A stretch of DNA of 33,516 nucleotides from Luteimonas sp. (GTDB lineage Bacteria > Pseudomonadota > Gammaproteobacteria > Xanthomonadales > Xanthomonadaceae): contig JACMKK010000173.1 of the NCBI GenBank assembly GCA_014380115.1, positions 1 through 33,516 of the forward strand, given 5' to 3'. Shown here in pieces: positions 27,218 through 33,516 of this stretch. Both the position numbers and the translations under genes were made by a program. The notes under the pieces were generated by a model that saw only the letters and a list, made by a program, of their open reading frames with translations, did not search any database and had not been told where the DNA came from. Each line of letters opens with the position of its first letter. Position 1 is the stretch's first letter.

Positions 27218-27426
27218 GACCTGTCTCCTGAAAGTTGGGTCGCGTCGGAAGGTCCTTGCTCATACGTGCGCAGAACGAATCCACTCCTGGTCACTGACGT
27301 TGGCCGTTTTACGCCCACTTGAGTTGCGAGGAGTGCCTAAAGTCCAAGGCAGCGGGTCGTCTCATTGGCCTTGGCATTCAACATTAGAGCGATGGCAAGG
27401 GGCGCGATCCACTTGGTTGAGTAAGG

Positions 27427-27466
27427 TGGCCAGGGTTTTGTTCGTCCTTGAACGCCACCCTGGCCA
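27427..27466 (-). terminator. Hairpin directly after autotransporter barrel remnant stop
   Basis: TGGCCAGGG ... CCCTGGCCA 9-bp stem. Confidence 0.35.
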
Positions 27467-27470
27467 GGCA

Positions 27471-27885
27471 TCACCACCGATAGCGCAATCCCGCGCTGAG
27501 GTTGTGGGCCTTGAAGCCGTCGCCTGCCTGATAGTCGTAGTCGACGAACAGGTCGAGGTTGTCGTTGCGGGCGGCGAGGCCAAAGCCGATGACGCCGCGG
27601 TCTTGAGGCAAGGTCACGCCACGCACGCGCCAGCCGAACTCCGGCGTGCGGTAGCCCAGGTCGGGCGCGCCGGCGAAGGCGACGTCGAACTCGGCGTACT
27701 CATCACCTTCACTGTGCAACCAGCGCGCTTGCACGGTCGGCTCGAGCGTCCACTCGCCACGCTTGAACGTGGTCGACCAGCGCGTGCCTGCGCCGATGGT
27801 CAGGCGCTCGACACTGTCCGAACGCCCGATCAGATCGAGATCCTGCGCGCCGTGTTCTTGGAAGCCCTGGCTGGTGCCGGCGACT
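27471..27885 (-). pseudogene. Autotransporter beta-barrel C-terminal fragment
   Basis: Reverse-strand VAGTSQGFQEHGAQDLDLIGRSDSVERLTIGAGTRWSTTFKRGEWTLEPTVQARWLHSEGDEYAEFDVAFAGAPDLGYRTPEFGWRVRGVTLPQDRGVIGFGLAARNDNLDLFVDYDYQAGDGFKAHNLSAGLRYRW*; no passenger upstream. Confidence 0.65.
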
Positions 27886-28110
27886 CTCCCAGTCCGGTTC
27901 GTTTTTCCCGAAGAGACGGAAGAACACTTCGTGGATCAGCTCGGGTGCGCTCAAGGTCAGCATGCCGCGTTCGCGACGCAGCAGTTGCCGCGCGATCTGG
28001 TGCAGGTTGTCATAGAGCAGGCTGATCGCCTGGTCGCGCGACTGCAGGTCGCCGGCGCGTCCTTCGATGAGCAACCGGGTGATGTCGTTGGGGTCCTTGG
28101 GCGTGGTCAA
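27886..28110 (-). pseudogene. ECF-type sigma factor N-terminal fragment
   Basis: LTTPKDPNDITRLLIEGRAGDLQSRDQAISLLYDNLHQIARQLLRRERGMLTLSAPELIHEVFFRLFGKNEPDWES then junction into autotransporter sequence; sigma region 4 missing. Confidence 0.65.
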
Positions 28111-28513
28111 AGCGTGCGATCCCCGACTCGATGCGCATAGAAGCGATACGGAGCGGTTCGGATCCAGGCGCGACAAGCGCATGGATCCCGAACCGCAAGG
28201 CACCGGTGCAGCCTAACGTTCCCGAAATTGGCCGCCCTGTAAATGCCCGCTGCGTGCCTTCACGGGCCGTCGTTCATCGGCGCGACGGGCTGCAGCTGCA
28301 CGACAGTGCCATCGTGCGTCCCCCATCATCCGCTCCGGTTCGCGCAATTAACTGAATCCAAAGGCGTTTACGGCCTACCGCCACGTCGCGTAGCAGGCCG
28401 GGACCGCCGGGCAGTTTTCCTATGTCCTTTGCGGCGAGACCGAAGGCGCGGAACGACGGGACGCCTCGTCGACCCGCTGACCGGGCCGATCTCCGGCCCG
28501 TCCTATTGCCGAC

Positions 28514-28948
28514 TCAACGGCGCAAACCCATCACCAGTACGCCCGCGCCGATCATCGCGATGCCCAGCCATTCCCTCGCGCTGGGGCGCTCGCCCAGGAA
28601 CAGGAACGCGAACACGACCACGAGCAGCAGGCTGAGCTTGTCGACCGGCGCGACCTGCGTGGCGTCGCCGAGCTGCAGGGCCCGGAAGTAGCAGACCCAC
28701 GACGCGCCGGTCGCCAGCGCCGAGAGCACCAGGAACAGCCACGTCCTGCCCGACAACTGCAAGGGATCGCTCCATTTGCCGGCGTACCACACGAACAACG
28801 ACAGCGGCACGATCAGGATGCAGGTGCGGATCAGGGTCGCAAGGTCCGAATCGACGCCGCGCAACCCGAGTTTGGCGAAGATGGCGGTCAGGGCAGCGAA
28901 GACCGCCGCCGACAGCGACCATGCAAACCAAGTGGGGATGCTGCTCAC
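28514..28948 (-). CDS. EamA/DMT-family single-domain transporter
   Basis: GTG start; WFAWSLSAAVFAALTAIFAKLGLRGVDSDLATLIRTCILIVPLSLFVWYAG...VAPVDKLSLLLVVVFAFLFLGERPSAREWLGIAMIGAGVLVMGLRR. Confidence 0.85.
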   Translation of the reverse strand: MSSIPTWFAWSLSAAVFAALTAIFAKLGLRGVDSDLATLIRTCILIVPLSLFVWYAGKWSDPLQLSGRTWLFLVLSALATGASWVCYFRALQLGDATQVAPVDKLSLLLVVVFAFLFLGERPSAREWLGIAMIGAGVLVMGLRR

Positions 28949-29029
28949 GTTGCACTCCCGGGATGACGTTGCCCCCCAGTCTGCGCGCACGTGCCGCACC
29001 GCCACAATGCGGCGAGCGCGCGTCGGTCG

Positions 29030-30700
29030 CTAGGAACGGCTGCAGGACTGGAACAGATCCAGGCGCGGGTCGTATTCGCGCGTCTGCACCTGCATCAGGC
29101 CCAGCACCGAGTGGAACAGGTTGTCGTGGCTGGCGGGCGCTTTGGCTTCGCGCCGCAGACACGATGTGTCGATGCCGCGATCGGCGGCGAACCCGGACGA
29201 CAGCCAGAGCACCATCGGTACCTTGGTTTGCGTGTCGGGTGCGATCGCATACGGCATGCCGTGCAGGAACAACCCGTTCTCGCCCAGCGATTCGCCGTGG
29301 TCGGAAACATAGATCAGCGCGGTGTCGCGCGAGGACTGGCTTTGCAGCAGGTCGATCGTGCGGGCGAGGAAATCGTCTGTCTGCAGCACGGCATTGTCGT
29401 AGGCATTGACGATTTCTGCGCGGCTGCACTCGCCCAGTTCGGCCGATTCGCAAACCGGCACATAGCGGCGCAGCCGCGCCGGATAGCGTTTGTAATAGCT
29501 CGGTCCATGGTTGCCCAGCTGGTGCAGCACGACCACTTCGTCGCCAGCCCGACGACCGGCGATGTCGCCGAGCCCGTCCAGCATGACGCCGTCCAGGCAC
29601 CCCTCAGCGTCGCAATAGGCCGGATCCTTGGCATGCTCGAACGACTCGAACGCCAGTCCCGTGCACACGCCCTTGCAGCCGGTCTGGTTGTCGCGCCACG
29701 AGGTGGCGATACCGGCGTGCTCGAGCACGTGCAACAGCGATTCGGAACGCTCGATCTTCTGCTTGTCGTAATGCGCTCGGCCGTAGGGCGAAAACATGCA
29801 GGGCACCGAGATTTCCGTGCTGGAGCCGCACGCGGTCACGTCGCTGAAGTTGATCGGACCGATGCGCTGCAGCTGCGGCGTGGTCTGCCGTGCGTAGCCG
29901 TTCAATCCCCAGTTCTGTGCACGCACGGTTTCGCCGATCACGATCACCAGCAGTCGCGGCCTGGCCGAAGCCGGCCTTCCCACCACTTTGGCCTCGGTTC
30001 CCACCGGAATGCGCGGCAGATTTTTCCCGGCGCGATCATCGAGCGCCACGCGCGCCAGCGACATCACGTAGTTGCCGGGCGTGATCAGGTGCCGGACGTC
30101 CGTGTGGTTGCGCATGAGTCCCGAAATGCTCTGGAAGGACAGCACGATCGCACCGGTGGCGACTGCGATCGCGCCGGCCAGGTACAGGCCGCGGATCCAG
30201 AGCGCGCGCCTGAGTGGCCGATGCCGCAGCCGTACGCTCCACACCAGGCAGGCGGGCAACACCCCGTACAGCAGCAGCGGGAGGACCAGGCCGAACGAGA
30301 TCAGTTCGTTCGACTCCTTGCTGTCGGTATGCAGGATGTTGCGGATCATGTCCGCATCGAGATAGACGGTGTACTGGCCCATGAAGTGCACGGCCATCGC
30401 CGTGGTCAACAGCAGCAGCGTGAGCACGGGTTTGGCGGTCCAGCGATTGAGCAGCACGCACAGCAGAATCATGTTCAGTGCGGTGATCGCGATGAACAGG
30501 CAGGCGGCGGTCAGCCATCCGTTCGGGCCGTGCAAGGCGCCGGTTGCAGCGACCGCGCGCCAGAACGCGACATTCGAGAACACCGAGAAGAACAGGCTCG
30601 CGCCCAGCGCCAGGGTTTCGACGGACAACTCCGGGCGGTACGCGCCCGTAAGCGCATGACGCCGGGCGAGGCGCGGAAGGGCATGGCCGATCGCGCTCAT
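29030..30700 (-). CDS. eptA: Lipid A phosphoethanolamine transferase
   Basis: VIVIGETVRAQNWGLNGYARQTTPQL, STEISVPCMFS, WRDNQTGCKGVC, YVSDHGESLGENGLFLHGMPYAIAP: EptA/MCR family motifs with N-terminal TM helices. Confidence 0.95.
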   Translation of the reverse strand: MSAIGHALPRLARRHALTGAYRPELSVETLALGASLFFSVFSNVAFWRAVAATGALHGPNGWLTAACLFIAITALNMILLCVLLNRWTAKPVLTLLLLTTAMAVHFMGQYTVYLDADMIRNILHTDSKESNELISFGLVLPLLLYGVLPACLVWSVRLRHRPLRRALWIRGLYLAGAIAVATGAIVLSFQSISGLMRNHTDVRHLITPGNYVMSLARVALDDRAGKNLPRIPVGTEAKVVGRPASARPRLLVIVIGETVRAQNWGLNGYARQTTPQLQRIGPINFSDVTACGSSTEISVPCMFSPYGRAHYDKQKIERSESLLHVLEHAGIATSWRDNQTGCKGVCTGLAFESFEHAKDPAYCDAEGCLDGVMLDGLGDIAGRRAGDEVVVLHQLGNHGPSYYKRYPARLRRYVPVCESAELGECSRAEIVNAYDNAVLQTDDFLARTIDLLQSQSSRDTALIYVSDHGESLGENGLFLHGMPYAIAPDTQTKVPMVLWLSSGFAADRGIDTSCLRREAKAPASHDNLFHSVLGLMQVQTREYDPRLDLFQSCSRS

Positions 30701-31560
30701 CGCGTACCCATCCAGGCTGCATCCGACCTACCGGTTTGCGCCGCGGCAAGAGGCGCGCTGTCGAGGCCGTTGCGTGCAGCGTCACCGGCACGGACTGCGA
30801 GATAGAGGGCGAGCGCCGTCGCCCAGCAGATCATCGCGGTCCACAGATCGTGCGAAAGGAAATGCGCGCCGCGCAGTTGCTGCGAGAGACCGAACAGCAG
30901 GCCTGCGCCCACGCCCGCGGCCAGGCCCCACCACCGCCATTGCGGGCGCGCCATGAGGAAGAAGAAGTACAAGGCCATCCAGGCATAGCCGGCGCTGGCA
31001 TGGCCGGCCGGAAAGCACGCGCCGCGCGTCAGGCCGATCGGCCGCAGATGCAACAGTTCGACGTAGGGGCGTTGGCCTCCGTAACGCAGCAGGTCCCATG
31101 GGCAATCCATGTTCGACCACGTCTTGAACCAAGCGACCAGGGTCGTCGCCACCAACACCGACAACGCCAAATAGGCCAACGGCCTGCGCAGCTGCGCAAG
31201 CTGCGGGCGCGTGCCTGCGACGATCCACGCGGCCACGACGCAGATCCAGGCGACGGCGCTGGCGTCGCGGCCGGCTTTGTGGATCAGTTGATCGGTGACG
31301 AAAGCCGACCTGAATGCCCAGCGATGCCCTTCCCAGGCGTAGAGGCGGTCAGCCCACCACGCATCGCCGCCCATCCAATAGAGCGCGCCAGCCAGCGCCG
31401 CGAAGACGACCAGCGGCAGCCAGCCATGTTTCAGCAGGAAACGAGTGGGGCGATTGGAAGCACCTGCACCCGCGCTTTGCGCGATGCCGGCAATCCTTGG
31501 GCCCGACTTGCGATCGAACAGGATCCGGCGCAAGGCCGTCCCGCTGTGGCTGTAACTCAT
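30697..31560 (-). CDS. PAP2-family membrane phosphatase
   Basis: KTWSNMDCPWDLLRYGG, CFPAGHASAGYAW, GAHFLSHDLWTAMICW: PAP2 motifs; ATGA overlap with eptA. Confidence 0.9.
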   Translation of the reverse strand: MSYSHSGTALRRILFDRKSGPRIAGIAQSAGAGASNRPTRFLLKHGWLPLVVFAALAGALYWMGGDAWWADRLYAWEGHRWAFRSAFVTDQLIHKAGRDASAVAWICVVAAWIVAGTRPQLAQLRRPLAYLALSVLVATTLVAWFKTWSNMDCPWDLLRYGGQRPYVELLHLRPIGLTRGACFPAGHASAGYAWMALYFFFLMARPQWRWWGLAAGVGAGLLFGLSQQLRGAHFLSHDLWTAMICWATALALYLAVRAGDAARNGLDSAPLAAAQTGRSDAAWMGTR

Positions 31561-31799
31561 CTAATTCGTTCATGCGCCGACGGACCAAGCGTCCGGGGAG
31601 TGATGATTCAGCCCGTGCTGTCGGAGAGCGGTAGGAGCGGTATTCGAAGTTCGTTAATCGCGGCACATTCAGCACGGCGGGTACCGATGCCAACGCAGGC
31701 ACCGCGCGCACCCTTGCGCTTCCTTCTCCCTGCGCAGCGGGGCGATGCCGTACTGCTTACGCACCGCAAGTGCGTGTACGGCTAAGCGCACGCGCGTCC

Positions 31800-32120
31800 A
31801 GCGCGGGCCGGGGCGCGAAGCGAGGTGCCGAAGGCGGATGGGGGGCGAGCGGAGCGATGGCGCGTCAGGTTGCCGCGGCAGGTTGACACTGCAGACACGC
31901 ACACCTCACCCGGCGCATGCGCGCCGCCCGCTCCCGCTGCGCGGGGCGAGGGATTCGTTTTCCTTCTCTCCGCGCAGCGGGGAGAAGGTGCCGAAGCGGA
32001 TGAGGGGCGAACGGAGGGGTTTGCGTGACGCTGCCGCAGCAAGTCCACGCTGCAAGACCCTCACTTCTCACCCGGCGCATGCGCGCCGCCCTCTCCCCGC
32101 TGCGCGGGGCGAGGGAAGAC
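31800..32120. repeat. Two imperfect tandem copies of a ~155-bp intergenic repeat
   Basis: Both copies carry GAAGGTGCCGAAGCGGATGRGGGGCGAnCGGAG-like sequence and CTCACCCGGCGCATGCGCGCCGCCCkCTCCC(C)GCTGCGCGGGGCGAGGG. Confidence 0.6.
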
Positions 32121-32124
32121 GCGA

Positions 32125-33516
32125 TTATTCCGCGCGTTCCTTCGCGTCGCCGAACGACGGCGTCACGCAACCGGACTTCATTGCAGTCCCCGGTATCAGC
32201 AGCCAGTTGTGGCGGTTGGCCTGGCCGATCGCGATGCTCCGCGTGGGGTCGACGCAGGGGCTCAGCGCTTCGTCGAGCACGAACAACCAGCGCCGTCGTG
32301 GCGCCTGCGCCAACCACGCCGTCGCCTCGCGCCATTGCGCATCCCAAGGCTGCTTGAAACCGAAGTCGACGACCGGCCGATCCGCCTGCAGCAAGTTCTG
32401 TTCGCGCCACGCGACCATGCCCAGCTCGGCATCAGCGCCGATCCGCTTGCCGACGACCTGCATCAAGCCGCGCGCGGAACTGTTCGCATCCAGCGCCGGT
32501 GTCAGGCCGAGGCCGTAGACCGCCCACAATATCGCGGTGAACACGACGACAGCGATCGCACTGCGGCGCGCGCGACTGATCGCGGCCAGCACCAATCCGC
32601 TGATGCCGAGCGCCAGCAACCAGCCGAGGAAGATGCGGATTGCAGGTTCTGGGATGGCGCGCTGCTCGGCCAGGCGATGCGCCCAATCGCTCCAGCCCAG
32701 CAAGCCGGCCGTTCCGAGCACCGTCGCAGCACCGGCCAGCAGCAACAGGTAGGACAGCAGTACGCGCTGCACGCTGCGTCGCCGCAACAATCCCGGCAGC
32801 AGCGGCGCGGCCGCGAGGCACAACGCGGGCAGCGCCGGGAAGATGTAGACCTCGCGCTTGCCCGGACTGGCACTGAAGAACAACAGCACGAGCACGCTCC
32901 AGCCCAGCAGCAGGATGTAACGCGCGTCGCCGCGTCGCAGCCGCCGCCACCATGCCGGCAGCAGCCACGGCAGCAGCAGCGCACCCGGCAGCCACAACGT
33001 GACGATCACCTGCAGGAAGTACCAGGGCGGCTGCACGTGGTGCCATGCACTGGCGTAACGCTGACCGGTCTGCTTGAACAGCAGTTCTTGCGCATACGCG
33101 CGCAGCGCCGGATCGTCCTGCGTCGCCAGGGCCATCGACAGCGGTCCGAGCCACACCGCCGTGCCGACCACGAAGGCGAGCGCGAACAACAGCCAGCGCC
33201 ATGTGACCTTTTCGTCGGCGACGCGCGTCGACGGCATCGTCCTGTGCGCGATCGCCCAGGGCAGCAACAGCAGCAACGGCAGGAAGCCGACCCCCTTCGT
33301 CACCGTACCCACGCCCGCGGCGAACGCGCCGAGCCACAATGAACCCCAGGCCGGACCCTTCAGCAGGTGCCGCAAGATGCCCCACAGCGACAGCGTCGTC
33401 ATGAACACCAGCACCATGTCGATTTGCGCGCGCTTGGCCTGCAGGCCGAACTGCAGGCAGACCCACAAGGCACCGGCCGCGTACGGCGCAAGCCGCCGGC
33501 CCCACAGGCGCGCGGC
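32125..33516 (-). CDS. GT39/ArnT-like membrane glycosyltransferase (N-terminus beyond right edge)
   Basis: Many TM helices; QAKRAQIDMVLVFMTTLSLWG, GTVTKGVGFLPLLLLLPWA, FFSASPGKREVYIFPALPALCLAAAPLL; frame open to window edge. Confidence 0.8.
   Translation of the reverse strand, partial: AARLWGRRLAPYAAGALWVCLQFGLQAKRAQIDMVLVFMTTLSLWGILRHLLKGPAWGSLWLGAFAAGVGTVTKGVGFLPLLLLLPWAIAHRTMPSTRVADEKVTWRWLLFALAFVVGTAVWLGPLSMALATQDDPALRAYAQELLFKQTGQRYASAWHHVQPPWYFLQVIVTLWLPGALLLPWLLPAWWRRLRRGDARYILLLGWSVLVLLFFSASPGKREVYIFPALPALCLAAAPLLPGLLRRRSVQRVLLSYLLLLAGAATVLGTAGLLGWSDWAHRLAEQRAIPEPAIRIFLGWLLALGISGLVLAAISRARRSAIAVVVFTAILWAVYGLGLTPALDANSSARGLMQVVGKRIGADAELGMVAWREQNLLQADRPVVDFGFKQPWDAQWREATAWLAQAPRRRWLFVLDEALSPCVDPTRSIAIGQANRHNWLLIPGTAMKSGCVTPSFGDAKERAE

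Noticed and set aside
28211-28217. GCCTAAC, which resembles an attC core site
   Set aside because: No matching second core or attC arms found in the next ~130 bp; chance 7-mer.
28991-30805. 604-aa plus-strand ORF
   Set aside because: Antisense shadow of eptA.
32209-33342. 377-aa plus-strand Gln/Arg-rich ORF
   Set aside because: Antisense to the GT39-like gene; Gln/Arg bias comes from reverse-reading Leu/Ala codons.
1-33516. CRISPR arrays, tRNA, rRNA, complete transposases or phage genes
   Set aside because: None recognised on reading; repeats seen are coding repeats or short inverted-repeat elements.

Overview
High-GC window, probably Xanthomonadaceae / Lysobacter-like from codon usage and gene content (inference, no search run). 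From left to right: (1) a minus-strand glycan-degradation cluster: sialate-O-acetylesterase-like protein (partial), GH2, GH74, GH3 lipoprotein and a TonB-dependent receptor; (2) a LysR regulator of GbpR type, divergent from a five-gene operon that spells out the De Ley-Doudoroff galactose pathway (SDR galactose dehydrogenase, dgoA, dgoD, SMP-30 lactonase, dgoK); (3) a MAPEG protein and a 1-Cys peroxiredoxin; (4) a trimeric autotransporter with a collagen-like stalk; (5) an ankyrin-repeat gene directly behind an attC-like recombination site; (6) a LytS/LytTR two-component pair next to an N-terminally anchored MDR oxidoreductase; (7) two tandem paralogous small secreted proteins of unknown function; (8) an ECF-sigma/autotransporter fusion pseudogene; (9) an EamA protein, an EptA/PAP2 pair and a GT39-like glycosyltransferase. 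Most interesting non-coding signals: a shared operator-like motif flanking the LysR gene, a 20-bp-period triple repeat upstream of the MDR gene, the orphan attC, a possible coupled leader ORF, a decayed TBDR 5' end, and an 84-bp inverted-repeat element followed by a duplicate MDR C-terminal tail. Many long ORFs in the track are antisense shadows of real genes and were not called. All calls come from reading the sequence only.
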